Shown: positions 23,745-35,201, counted from the first letter of the stretch. The stretch: 64,000 bases of DNA from Bryoerythrophyllum caledonicum (GCA_963971425.1 OZ020518.1:10395989-10459988), one strand, 5' to 3'. Notes: generated by a model from the letters alone, not told the origin. Translations and numbers: made by a program.

Positions 23745-24072
23745 CTTCCCGAACTCAACACATCCCCCAAAAGGAAACCTTCAACGGAAATTCCTACAAC
23801 TGATCACATTTCAGCAAAACCCTAAACCCTCCTCCCCAGCTCTCGTCGAAGAACCCGACGAAAATAATGGATTCCGATTCTTCTCTGGACGAAAAACTGT
23901 TTCTCCGTCGGAGTCCGTCGAGGACGAGGACGACGTGAAGTGCCAGTTTTCTTGAGAAGATGTTGATGAAGGTTTGCGGAAGTTGTTGGTTTGTGCAAGA
24001 GATTGTTACATTCTGCGATTTGCGGCAAGGAATTGTAGTTGGCGGGTTTGCGCGTGAAGGGTTTTTGGGGCG
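23745..24072. promoter_or_regulatory. Bidirectional promoter uL24m / RPB3 with telo-box
   Basis: Only 328 bp separate the start codons of two divergent genes, so both promoters and leaders lie here. An AACCCTAAACCCT telo-box occurs at about 23818-23830, a motif known from promoters of plant translation genes. No TATA box is evident. Shared regulation is inferred. Confidence 0.7.
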
Positions 24073-26419
24073 ATGGATAATGTGTCGTATCAGCGGTTTC
24101 CGACGGTGCGCATCCGCGACATGAAGGACGACGTGCTCAAGTTCGAGCTGCGCGACACGGACGCCAGCATCGCCAACGCGCTGCGGCGCATCATGATCGC
24201 GGAGGTGCCCACGCTGGCCATCGACCTGGTGGAGATCGAGACCAACTCGTCCGTGCTCAACGACGAGTTCCTGGCGCACCGTCTCGGGCTCATTCCCATC
24301 GTCAGCGATCGTGCCATGGAGATGCGGCTCTCCCGCGACTGCGACGCCTGCGATGGCGATGGCAGGTCGGTTTTGTTTCTCACCGCTGCTTTCTCTCTCT
24401 ATCGAGGGTCTAGTTTGGGCTTATGGAAGCAGTTTGTTTTCTTCCAGAGCTTTTCTCTCAGCTTCTGTAGCCAACAAACCCTAACGCTCTTGCTCTTTCA
24501 GCAACGGTGTATAATATTCTTTCTGTTGCAGTAACGTCATGTTCATAATGTATCTTTTTCTCCTCAACGCTTATGCTGCAGCTGCTGTAGCCTTAATACC
24601 CTAAACCCTAGTACTCTTACTCTTGCAGCAATGCCATGTGTTGGATGGTAAGACTCAAGTTTTGTTGGTGGACATGTCTGCAGATGTGAGTATTGCTCGA
24701 TTGAGTTTCACCTGAGTGTCAAGTGCACCGGGGACCAGACTCTGGACGTCACCAGCTTCGATTTGCAGAGTTCGGATCCCTCGGTTGTGCCCGTGGACTG
24801 CGCGGGCCGTGCCGCGGACCTCGGCGTATTCGACTCCTCGGAGCAGCGGTGAGTTTCATGTCAAGGTCCGTCCGTCACTTGTGTGAATGATAATATCTTC
24901 AATGCCGCCTTCTGTTCATCACCTCTCTTCCAAGTGTTGTATATTCAAGACGGATCCTGATGTTTGGGAGCGTCTGAACCTGTTTGAACCACTAGTTGAG
25001 TTTTTCTTCTTCTGAACTTGAGGATAGAATATAATTGATGTTTTACATGTTTCGTATGTTTAACTCTGAAACGTCACATATAGGCACGTATTTTACTCTG
25101 TAGAATATAAAAAATGTGTTGAAGTTTAGCAAGATTTACACCTCTGGATCATTGAAGATTCTTCAACTAAACATGTTTCATTTGGAGGTCATTTCTATAT
25201 GTGAACCTTATCATGTTCAAATACAACACCATACATTGAACATACTGACGGAGCGTTCAAGTTTCTTGCAGTTTGGGACGTGTTTAAACCGTCAGTTGCT
25301 GAAGATTAGATTGTTAGGATGAGATGCATCTAATATTATTCGTTGTGGTTTGCATTTTCAGGGGCATTTTGATTGTGAAGCTGCGGAAGGGGCAGGAGCT
25401 GAAGCTGCGAGCCATCGCCCGAAAGGGCATCGGCAAGGACCACGCCAAGTGGTCGCCTGCCGCCACTGTCACGTTCCAATACGAACCTGACATCCACATC
25501 AACGAGGCGCTCATGGAAACTCTGTCGCTGGAAGAGAAGCAGGAGTGGGTGGAGAGCAGCCCCACCAAAGTCTTCGAACTGGACGCCGCTACCCAACAGG
25601 CAAGTAAATCACATTCATGGAAACCAAAAAGAAAAAAACTGTACAAAAATAATAGCAATCAGTGAACTAATTAACCCTTAAACGTCAGTCTGTAGAATAC
25701 AAAAAAGGTATTAAAGTTTAGCAAGCACCTTCCACCTTTGGATTGAAGATTCTTCAACTAACGACTTTCATTTGGAGGTCATTTCAATCAATCTCAACCT
25801 TATCATGTTCAAATACGACATCTTTAGAATATTGTGGCCATGAGTGGCACCTTCTGACGTTTGAGGGTTGCAAAACTTAAATACTTTTTTTTGTATTCTG
25901 CAGGGTAAAATACGGACCTGTATATATGGTTCCCGACTGACGTTTAAGGGTTAATAATTTTATCACGGACCTGTATATATGGTTCCCGACTGACGTGTAA
26001 GGGTTCAGAATTTATCAGCCATGGTAATGGTGCACCTGAAGCGGGCTTTAGGGCTGAAGTTCTTGCAGCTTTTTCTTCTCTCTTAGATTTTTTTTTGGGG
26101 GAAGAATAAGTTTCTGACGTTGGTTTTTTGTGGTGGTCAGGTGGTGGTGGTGGATCCGGAAGCGTACACCTACGACGAGGAGGTGCTGAAGAAGGCGGAG
26201 GCCATGGGCAAGCCAGGGCTGGTGGAAATCTACAGCAAAGAGGACAGCTTCATCTTCACGGTGGAGTCCACCGGCGCCGTCAAGGCTGCCCAGATGTTTC
26301 TGAATGCCATTGAGATTCTCAAGGCGAAGCTGGACGCCGTGCGCCTCTCCTTCGACACGGAGGAGGCGGACGATCAGTTCGGCGAGCTCGGAGCTCACAT
26401 GCGTGGAGGCGGAATCTAG
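24073..26419 (+). CDS. NRPB3: RNA polymerase II subunit RPB3 (324 aa, 4 exons)
   Basis: This alpha-like subunit pairs with RPB11 to nucleate RNA polymerase II in the nucleus. Exons are 24073-24365, 24684-24848, 25362-25599 and 26141-26419, with the frame closing at TAG. The N-terminal dimerisation domain shows [28 protein letters not shown] and [14 protein letters not shown]. The zinc-loop cysteines C90, C93, C99 and C102 span exons 1 and 2. The C-terminal block [21 protein letters not shown] and the ending [12 protein letters not shown] are typical of plant RPB3. Length fits the family (about 319 aa in Arabidopsis). Intron 3 appears to start with GC (CAG followed by GCAAGT), because using the nearby GT would shift the frame. 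Introns 2 and 3 both carry P4 elements. RPAC1/AC40 is excluded by the sequence. Confidence 0.93.
25064..25260. mobile_element. P4 TTAA-element relic in RPB3 intron 2
   Basis: It contains 'gaaacgtcacatatagg', 'aagtttagcaag', 'ttcaactaaacatg' and 'cttatcatgttcaaatac', matching the intact P4 copy. The ends are degenerate and no TTAA remains. Confidence 0.55.
25675..25950. mobile_element. Intact P4 TTAA-element in RPB3 intron 3
   Basis: A 276-bp element has perfect 16-bp inverted ends CCCTTAAACGTCAGTC and TTAA on both sides (25671-25674 and 25951-25954). A partial duplicate of its right end follows at about 25955-26006. It is non-coding. It lies about 75 bp after the unusual GC donor and about 190 bp before the acceptor. 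Confidence 0.88.
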
Positions 26420-26819
26420 CCATCACCAAGCAAAGACAAAAAGCATGGTTAGTACTTGCTTGACACTTCCCTCTCTGCCTCTAGGGTTTAGGGTCTGCTA
26501 ACCTGCACCCCTTTCGTTCACCAACCTATCTTAATTGCGACCCTTTCACTGTACCTTGACCTTGAGGGTTTGGGGTTTAGGGTCTGCCAGTGCGACTGAC
26601 GTAGACATTAGTTGACCTGCTCCTCTTCCCTTCACCAACCTTGTCCATCTTATCTGGTTGTGGTCCTTTGACTGTATTTTCACCTGGGAACACTGTACAT
26701 CAAGCCAGGAATTTGGAGCTGTGTGATCAATAGTGATATCCTTTAAAGGTTAGGAGTTCACTCAAACCAGGAGTTAATGCCTTGAATCTTATCTTGTGGG
26801 TACCAATGAACACCATCAA

Positions 26820-26983
26820 CCCTTTAACCATCAGAAGGTACTGATAAGGTTCAGATACTGAAATGAAGGTTCACATGTTAAGTTGAAGAATCTTCAATCC
26901 AAAGGTGTAAGGTGCTTGCTAAACTTTGATACATTTTAGTAAAATATGTGCGTGTATATACGGTCCCCGACTGAAGTTTAAGG
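26820..26983. mobile_element. P4 TTAA-element, shortened copy 3' of RPB3
   Basis: A 164-bp segment starts CCCTTTAACCATCAG and ends CTGAAGTTTAAGGG, with flanks TCAA (26816-26819) and CTAA (26984-26987). It is an internally deleted relative of 25675-25950. Confidence 0.65.
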
Positions 26984-26989
26984 GCTAAA

Positions 26990-27534
26990 TGTCTAATCAA
27001 ATTTGTAGCCAACCTCTCAACATCATAGTGCACTTAATGAACTTCAGGGTTTTAGGAGGGCAAGGAACTTGAGGGTTTTAGAGATCAATGATTTGGGTTA
27101 GCTTTGTTGAGTTCAGGTAGTGGTACAAACTACTTTTTTTTTGGATGTACATGAGACACTCGCAAGGTGCATTGTGAAACCAAAAAAAAAACCACATTCT
27201 TTGCTGTGCTCTCCCTTGGACTTTTTTTTATTTTTAAAAGTAATAGTTAATCATTCTGGCACTTGAATTCGGATATAGTTATTGTGTGGGCCCCTTTTCT
27301 AATGGTTAGCCACGTGCCATGAAAAGTATCAAAATAAGCTAGAGTAGTAAAGTATTGGCTCATATATTAAAACATTATACTAAAATAAAGTTCTTAGCTG
27401 ACGAGCGTCAACTGGGCTGACCATATTGAATTATTCAAGGGAATTGAGGGAGTGAGCTTTTTTCTGCATAATTATTTGGCTCAAAGTGACATAGCTGGCT
27501 TCTGTTAGTGTCCAAAAAAAAAAAGCGGATACTT
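26990..27534. other. Intergenic, no gene seen
   Basis: AT-rich DNA lies between the RPB3 3' flank and the LINE-bearing block. I see no gene or bounded repeat. Confidence 0.4.
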
Positions 27535-27737
27535 GCTGGGCGCTTATTACAACTTTTTTCACTTTGACTGCAGTTATCTTTCACTCTGTATGGCCAAAAT
27601 TCACAAAAATTTCACCACATCGACTCACAAGAGTTTTTTAGAAGATCCTACGATTATATTTTCAAAAAGTTCATCTTGGAAGTTTTTAATCAATGAAGTA
27701 GAGATTCCTCTATGGGGTAAAAGGCATTTTGAGTTTT
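27535..27737 (+). mobile_element. P3 TTAA-element relic at the LINE 1 insertion site
   Basis: 'actttgactgcagttatc', 'caccacatcgactcac', 'agaagatcctacg' and 'gtagagattcctct' align in order with the P3 copies at 46184-46625. The ends are degraded. Confidence 0.6.
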
Positions 27738-27808
27738 ACATCTCTTATGGTACCTTGGTTGTTTTAGAGCATCTTCTATGTTGTATACCTACTCACATCC
27801 TGGAAAGG
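27738..27808 (+). repeat. 71-bp target-site duplication of LINE 1, left copy
   Basis: It matches 31612-31682 over 71 bp with four substitutions and no gaps (both begin acatctctt and end tggaaagg). The two copies bracket LINE 1 exactly, so they are read as its target-site duplication. Confidence 0.75.
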
Positions 27809-27845
27809 CATTTGAGTTTTTACATATATGCATCTCTTTTGGTAC

Positions 27846-30097
27846 ATCTCTAGGTACACAACCCTTTGAAATTGAAATAATCTGGCTATATCAAAGATAT
27901 AAACCTCAACTCTTAAACAAAATCCCCCATCGCTCGGCACAATATACTTTACCTACTGAAACCCTTCATTCTCTAATACAAATATTTGACATACAACACA
28001 CATATTTCTCATCACCAATCACTTGCCTTACAACTCTAAACAAAAAATTTTTACCTTTGACCGTGATAAAGTCTTCGGTTCACTAGGGAAAGCACTTGAC
28101 TCCAAATGGCATGGTAAAGGACTTGCACATCCACATACCAATCAAGATGTTCAACAAGCTATACACTGGGCCAGATTAGCTGCACAACAGCATCCAAACA
28201 ATATAACTTTTATAATTGCGCCAGACTTAAATTGGTACAAAAATTCTACACCATATACAGGACCATTTATTGATACACACATCATTACACTCTTTGATGT
28301 AGATACCATCACATATACCAAACCCACCCTAAACCATACATCTAACAAAAAACACATCGAACCATCTAGTTTACAAATCTTATGTATACATCACAACAAA
28401 AATATCATATGTACTACAGAACAACTAGCTATAATCCACACCACAACACAATCACTAGGCATTGACTATATCTACACTAATCCGGCCCCACCAACTCCAA
28501 TCCAACCCAAAATCAATCAGAGGAAACTTTGGTCAACCCTCCCTTATCCCACCTACCCTTGTAATCATACTCATCCTCTCCACCTCACCCACAATACAAC
28601 ACCAACCCTCCTCTGAAATTCAACCCAAAATATTGTTACTATACGGATGGCTCATTCACAAAACAAATTGAAACTAGTCCTGACATAGAGCAAAACAGAG
28701 CTGCCGGATATGGTATCCACAACTACACAAAAAACTTAAACATTTCCAAACGATTACCTGGCCTACAAAACATACTAAGAGCAGAAATGATGGCTCTTCA
28801 TAAAACTTTAAAAATTATTCTGAAACAATTCCCAAATGAGCCAGCATATATCTTCACAGATTGCCTTAATATCCTTTATCTTCTCAATACCCACATCAAG
28901 CATCCAACATCTCATACTAATTATCCGGACCGAACCCTCTTAACTTCCATAATTCATCTCCTCCTCAAAAGAACACACCCCACCATATTACTTAAAGTTA
29001 GAGCCCACTCCAATATAGTAGGCAATGAACAAGCCGACAAATTGGCTAAAGAGGGCGCTAACAAACCTTATAAACATGCCTCCAAACCACATGAATCTGC
29101 ACATCCCACCCCATATTATTATCACCAAGACCAATGGCCTAACATGACAAATTCTCCAGACAATGGACCAATACGATTTTTAGATAAATACTTACTAAAA
29201 TATGATAGAAGTCACAATGTAGTAGTCATAGCAACACAATTTCCCAACATAGAAAAATGGCTTAATAACAATGACATCGATACAAAACTCTCAACTGACT
29301 TTTGGAACGATTCAACCATCACTGACGCCCAAACTACATGTCTCATTAAATTCCGAACTGGACAATATATGGGAAACGCCCGAAAACAACTATTCTTCGG
29401 ACAAATCAGATTTCCCAATATAATGTGCTCCATATGTAACTCCACTGACACATGGCATCATCTCTTGTTGAAATGTCACCACCCCCACATCCACGCCCTA
29501 ATTACAAAACGCCATAATAAAGTTGTATGGGAAATTCGAAAAATGTTAATTTCCTCTAATAAATCCCGCTGCTACATCCTCATGAACGCATGCATCTACA
29601 ACAATAACCCACCGGAAAACACCGTCCCCCCATGGCTCCTTCCATGTACATGCCTCCTTCCTAGATGCCATTGTAACGCTCGATTTAGGCCTGACATACT
29701 CTACGTTCGAGGCCTCCAACTAAACGCCACCCCCCCCACCACTATAAACCCAAATTTAACAATATAATTTATTGAATTTGCATACAGCAATGACAGATTC
29801 TCAACTCAAACAACTCTAAACAAAATCATTAAATACCAACCACTAATTGATAGTATAATTAGCCATGGCTGGAAAGTTGATCCTATCATCATTGTTACAG
29901 CTGGAGCTAGAGCCACATCCCATACCCCGCCAATAACAATACTTGCAGAAAGATTCAAACTCCCAATCACCAATATTAAACACACATTAAAAAATATTAA
30001 CACCATGATCGCCACCCACCATGCCATGTCTATACTATTACACAAAAGACGCATTGAAAATAACCAACCAAAACCCATAATACATGACCCCCCATAG
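27846..30097 (+). pseudogene. LINE ORF2 C-terminal part: MTase-like, RNase H, CCHC, RLE-like; broken
   Basis: Order of parts: a WLYQRYKPQ segment; a region resembling phage-type N6-adenine methyltransferases (YFSSP, then RDKVFGS, then W-x-G-K-G-LAHPH where the family has NPPY, then TFIIAPDLNWYKN); RNase H from about 28640 to 29080 with all four acidic residues in context (YTDGSF, LRAEMMAL, IFTDCLN, GNEQADKLAK); a CCHC finger CSICN..HHLLLKC plus RHNKVVWEI near 29430-29540; and a PD..E..K-type segment (RPDILYVRG, FIEFAYSNDR, KIIKYQPLI) near 29680-29860. Frameshifts near 28070 and 28610 and a TAA at 29765-29767, where LINE 2 has Gln, make it a pseudogene. RNase H plus a C-terminal endonuclease segment is known from Dualen/RandI-type LINEs; the clade is not proven. 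Confidence 0.72.
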
Positions 30098-30505
30098 TCA
30101 CTCACATCAAACTCCTCCTCAACACCATCTTACTATTAAATAATGTTCTATTAATAATACCTCACTACATGACAAACAATCATAAATTTAAAAGCAAAAC
30201 ACGGACAATGCTCATTTGACAACCACTTTATGGCTAAAATAATCAACACGAGATTCATGCTTACTACTCTATGTTTATATAGACAAAACCACCGTCACAC
30301 AACTTATGCCCAAAACAAAATAACAAACGGTCCACACATATAGTGACACTTGTCTCACACTGATAAGCAAAATGATTTGGAAACAATCTAAAAGATCCAT
30401 CTTACCACCAACACTTCCTTATAAAAAAGACTCCCCTGAAATCACATCCATCTCTACTTCCAACCACATCAGTAGCACCCATCACCTAGTACGCCGCATA
30501 CCACC

Positions 30506-31178
30506 TTGTCTAACACTATATGGTATCGCTCCTCGAGTTCTGACAACCCTGTAGATGTCAATATTCAACCTTCTGCTAACACGGACTCCCAACCGATGAT
30601 AGTATCTCAAACTACACATGCCGAGCAAGAGCTCTCATTTTCTGATCTTCGAGATCATAATCTTCCTCTCACACAACCACCCTCTCCTCAGAGTAGACAC
30701 CGCATTTGTCCACCTACCACTGACTTAGTTTTGGAACCACCTTCCCAGAGACCTAGAATCAAAGGCCCTCTGAACTTTGGGTGTCCTGGTAGAGCGCCTC
30801 TTTGTCCAGGACCGCCGATTTATCCCCCTTTACCTACTCGCGTACGAGAGAGACCCGAGCCTTCTGCCACTAATAGAGCTCAAGTGAGGTTCATTGGATC
30901 TCATTCGAGGTCAAGCACGAGTATTAAGCCAATTTCTATGGGTCGGAAGGACCGAGGCTGACGGACCAATTCGTTACTTTGAAGCAACATATGAAGGACC
31001 CAATCAAGACCAACTATGGGGCCTAATCGCCAACCCGATACCACCCAAGGAGGGCGCAACACATTGGCGTCATAACCGTTGGCTTCTTGGACATCCGAAA
31101 GAATTATCGGAAGAACAACTGTCGGCCCAAGTCGGAGACATGATGCAGAGAACGCTTAGATTCTTACACCTCCCCTAA
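30506..31178 (+). pseudogene. Unrecognised Pro-rich ORF inside LINE 1, one frameshift
   Basis: A Ser/Pro-rich frame (30506 to about 30935) continues, after a one-base shift near 30935, into a frame ending at 31178 with phrases such as IRYFEATYEGPNQDQLWGLIANP and HWRHNRWLLGHPKEL. It is less AT-rich than the LINE ORF before it, and LINE 2 has nothing equivalent in its short 3' region. I recognise no domain. It could be an ORF1-like protein of a related element or a captured sequence. Confidence 0.35.
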
Positions 31179-31611
31179 ATTATTCTTAATAGCTTTATCA
31201 CCAAACATCAATTCCTTTATTCTCTAAAACGCTTAGTTCACTTGGTACAATTAGCCTTTGAGCTTCAGTTGAACTTCTTCTTTCTTCAAGCTTTTATTTT
31301 TGTATTGCATCTACGATGGAAAAAAAAAACAAAAAAACAAAAAAAAAACAAAAAAAAACAAAAAAAACTCGTTTTATTACTCTTAATCAATTAATCAACC
31401 CTTTGCATCCCTCTCTTTAACCTCGCTTTCAAAAGAAATACTTTCCCTTTCCTGGGTCACTTACTACTTTCCATAGTGTCTACCCTCGAAAGAGGGAAGT
31501 AGTTCCCAACCACTTATCCTTGTCTTCTGGGCATCGATATAGTGAATGGAACGAACAGACACTTTATTCACGCCGACCTTCTAGAAGGCCGGAGTTCTTA
31601 CTACTACTACT

Positions 31612-31682
31612 ACATCTCTTTTGGTGCCTTGGTTGTTTTGGAGCATCTTCTATGTTGTATACCTACTCACATCTTGGAAAGG
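31612..31682 (+). repeat. 71-bp target-site duplication of LINE 1, right copy
   Basis: The partner of 27738-27808; it follows directly after the (CTA)n tail of LINE 1. Confidence 0.75.
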
Positions 31683-32042
31683 TGGATTCATCCGTTGGTG
31701 TACATCCGTGTTTCATGGGGGAAAACATGGGCTGTGTAAAAAAGAACCAAGACATCAAGGTTGTACACTGTATTGTCCGAACACCGCTTATTTATTTGGA
31801 GGAATAATACTTCCTTCATCAATAATAAAAATTGAGGATATTCAGAGTTGACCCTGCATTTAGCGGTTGGTTTGTAGCAAAGAGCTCATTCTGATCAATT
31901 TTAGGAATTCACCTTCCAAATTATTATTATTATTATTATTCTAATTATTTTTATTTTCTTTTTGTTAATTTTTTTTTTCGTCCAACAACTCTTTTCAGTA
32001 AGCCTTCTCTATTGTTGGATTGGATTCTGATTTTGTGGTTAA

Positions 32043-32308
32043 CCCTTTGAGGACAAGCTTACTTAGGATGATGGAAGAATCTACAAGCGTAATAGATTAT
32101 GCAGAACATTGTCTACACAACGAATACCTTTCATCACAACTTCACTTCACGGAAATGAGTGTAATTTGCTATTGCATGCATTGATTTTGGTTCAGCCAAT
32201 AGATGCTTATCCTACTCTAAGTTGCAGTTCATATTTGCATCAAAGGTAGCTTGCTACAAGGGTTAATGAGCCAAAACGACCAATAAATGGTCATGAAGCC
32301 ATAAAGGG
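32043..32308. mobile_element. TTAA-type element, family P5 copy 1
   Basis: A 266-bp segment starts CCCTTTGAGGAC and ends CCATAAAGGG, with TTAA on both sides (32039-32042 and 32309-32312). It is homologous to 33872-34097. Its right TTAA is also the left TTAA of the P2 element that follows. Confidence 0.65.
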
Positions 32309-32312
32309 TTAA

Positions 32313-33262
32313 ACCCTCAATAAATTTTGAAATTTTAACAATCATTTCAAGACATGGATATTTGGCTTTGATATAGGATTTTATAGTTCTTTTTTTGGAA
32401 ATTTGCTAGCTTTGTGGATTTATGAAAATAGATGATATTTGAATTTTCTACACCTCATTTCATACTCACCAAAAAAAAAAAAAAAAAAAAAAAAACTCTT
32501 GGGATTCAAAGCATGCTTTTAAATCTTAGACTCCAATGAGAAATCGCACCTTGAACTTTTGTCTGAATCACCTATAACCCCTAAAGGACAGAGCCCATGA
32601 CCGTGGCATTAATCCCAATTTCCATTACAATGTGTGCTCTATTTCTTCATTAGATATAGGCGGAATTTTTTATAATTTTTTAAATTTTTATCAAGTATGA
32701 TCACATGTCTTGCTTATGTCACAAAAGTTGCAGTTTTTGGGTGAAAGTTTAGAATTATTGTGATTTCTGAAGAAAAAGTGAAGAAAATTCATATTAAATA
32801 CAAAGTATGCTTAAATTTTTTGAAAATTTCACCAGAGGCGTACATTATAGTGCCAAAACTTGGGGTGTAGATGAAACTTCCGTGTTCAGCTAAAAGTAGT
32901 AAATTGTTCAACCTTGGTTAAAGGCCCAAAGTTCAAATTGCAATAACTTATGTGGTTTTATGTATTTTAAATTTTAAATTGGAACAGTAACTAGACTTCA
33001 TAAGATTTGTTTCATTAGTTGGACTCAAATTCAAAAAGTATCATTTGAATGGTTCAAATTCAGATTTCTAGAAATTCAAAAGCTAGAAGTTTCTAAAATA
33101 TACTACATTGAGATTCATGTCACAAAGACTTCCTTCTCTAGACAAAACATGACTTCCTCAACAAGGCATATTTCATCATCATCTATTACTTACACATTGA
33201 AAAAATATCTAGATGAATTGTCATCCGATAAGCCAATTTCTGACTCCTTGGACGTTTGAGGG
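32313..33262 (+). mobile_element. TTAA-type element, family P2 copy 2 (uninterrupted)
   Basis: A 950-bp segment starts ACCCTCAATAAA and ends GGACGTTTGAGGG, with TTAA flanks (32309-32312 and 33263-33266) and short inverted ends (CCCTCAA). The right part matches about 6050-7049 but lacks the 545-bp insertion there, so it shows the empty site near 32867. A poly-A run lies at 32470-32493. It is non-coding. Confidence 0.65.
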
Positions 33263-33266
33263 TTAA

Positions 33267-33870
33267 AAACCTCCTTGAACCAACTCCTATTGCGATGGGT
33301 TTGTTCACTGTTATGCAACTCTTGATAAGCTCCATTGCCATCAGAAAAGTACAAAGGAGGTGTGTGCACTGACCTGTTTGTCCTATTATGTAACATTGTT
33401 CTACACCAAGAAATCCTTCACCATCAAGCAATCTCGAGAAATGGAAACATTGCTCAATCATATGAATAGCATGTGGTTGCTGTGGCGCGGTAAACCGAGA
33501 AGTCATATTCCTGTTGCATCAAAGAATCCAAAAAGTAAAATCATGAGGATGAAAAGTGACACATTGTATTGCATTTGACCATCAAAATCAATCCGGAAGT
33601 CGATTGAATAAGAGGGTCAAACCTGCCAAATCACTAAAGCCATTCTCTCATAGACTTAGTTTTGATGCTCATTGAAACAATGGTTATCAACCCATAAAGT
33701 ACCATGACTATGCTTCTCCAACACCACTCCAAAAACTTCTTGTCTAAGTTGAGATGCTATGAAACTCATTCAAACATCTTTTAACTAATATTAACTGTAG
33801 GATCATTACTACCACAAGAAGACACTGTAAACTTGAAGGTTTGGGCAAGTTTACATTGTCTTCTTGTTTA
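33267..33870. other. Intergenic, no gene seen
   Basis: I can find no supportable gene. Short frames on both strands overlap each other and have no recognisable content. Confidence 0.4.
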
Positions 33871-33871
33871 A

Positions 33872-34097
33872 CCTCAATCTATGCACTGGGTACATTTCAA
33901 CATAAAAATCTACAATTCCACTTTACGGAAATCATTGTAACTTGCGGATGTGTGCAGTGATTGTCGTGGCAATGGTCTCTAAAGATGCCCATCTTCCTCT
34001 ACCTCTACGTTATGATATATTTTTTCCTTTGAGGTGGCCTGTAGCGCTTGCTTCAAAGGTTCTTGTGCCAAAACGACCGAAATATGATCGTTGGGCC
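33872..34097. mobile_element. TTAA-type element, family P5 copy 2
   Basis: It is homologous to 32043-32308 (shared 'acttcactttacggaaat'-like and 'gccaaaacgaccgaaatatgatcg'-like segments). It is flanked by TTAA at 33868-33871 and shares the TTAA at 34098-34101 with the following P1 copy. The ends are less well matched. Confidence 0.5.
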
Positions 34098-34101
34098 TTA
34101 A

Positions 34102-35043
34102 CCCCTAAAGGCCAAAGAGTTCCCTTAGGGGATTTTTGAAGGTTTGGGCACGTTCCCATGGTGTCAATTTCTAACATTCTTTTTTGAAATTTCTATTGTT
34201 GATGGACATTGCTAAAAGCTTTGTGTGAGTCCAATTTATTTTCCTAAATACGACATTTTATGAAAAAATTATAGGGTTTTGAATTTCAAATGGAGAGACC
34301 GGGCATGACGGGCAACTCCAAAAACTTTTGCTATGACAATCTATTGAATGTGAGATTTTCAATACTAGCAAGTAATATTTTTCCTTTCATGTTGTCAAAA
34401 AAAATCTCTTGTCTTAAGTGGAAAATAGCATAATAATCTATGTCAAACATTTTCAAACCTTGTCACACTTTGCTAGGCAAGGTACCAAAAAAACATCTTC
34501 TTTTCCTCATAAAACTATGAGATCTTCATATTTCTTACACTTTATTTTTCTACTACAAGAAGTGGTGTAAACCTTCTTATTGACCATTGGGATAATCATT
34601 CTAAATCATATTTACTTCACAGAAAAAATAAAACATGAATTGGCAATTTTTGAACCTCCACCCCTTGCACATTTGTTTTGAATATGCTTCACCCCTTCTC
34701 AACCTCTAAATTTTTGGGGTACGAGGAAATAACATCATGATTAACATAATGTTGTCAGACCTTATCTAGTGCAGAAATTTGACACCAAGTGTAGTCACAG
34801 TCTGTTGATCCACTAAAAGCAGGGAAGAAAAAGAACGGTTTTCTCTACTTTAGACACTATAATCTTTCAATCTGTGCGGTCAACATACATGAAATTTTGT
34901 GAGCACGTTAACAAATAAGTCTTTATTTAGATCCTATTGTTAGATGTAGAAATAAAAGGTCTTGATTACCTCATTACTCACTACTCTAGGACGAGCAGTT
35001 TTAAAGTGTTTTTTGGTGTGAAATTGCCTTGGGGCTTTAGGGG
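34102..35043 (+). mobile_element. TTAA-type element family P1, reference copy
   Basis: A 942-bp segment from CCCCTAAAGGCC to GGGGCTTTAGGGG is flanked by perfect TTAA on both sides (34098-34101 and 35044-35047). It is uninterrupted and is the best reference for copies at 12952-14823, 13460-14398, 14912-15847 and 36199-37150. There is no open frame. Confidence 0.75.
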
Positions 35044-35138
35044 TTAAAGAGTTAAAAGAAAATGCATTTGACGCGTGCAATAAATTTGAAACCCCTAAAC
35101 CCTAAAACCAGGTCACTGGAAGAATGGGAGGGGAAAGA

Positions 35139-35201
35139 CCCCATCCATCCCCATCCATCCCCATCCATCCCCATCCATCCCCATCAATCCCCATCCATCC
35201 C
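35139..35201 (+). repeat. Tandem repeat, 10-bp unit CCATCCATCC
   Basis: Six units lie head to tail; one carries a C-to-A change (ccatcaatcc). Confidence 0.85.

Larger units (their letters stand above)
27809..31611 (+). mobile_element. LINE (non-LTR retrotransposon) copy 1, 5'-truncated
   Basis: A 3.8-kb insertion is bracketed by a 71-bp duplication and ends in a short (CTA)n tail after the same 3' block as LINE 2. The coding part (27846-30097) aligns with LINE 2 from the WLYQRY segment onward; the reverse transcriptase and everything before are absent. The first ~37 bp repeat pieces of the flank, as in imperfect 5' junctions. Between the main stop (30097) and the 3' end lies about 1.5 kb, much more than in LINE 2, and it includes a second damaged ORF. 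Confidence 0.82.
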
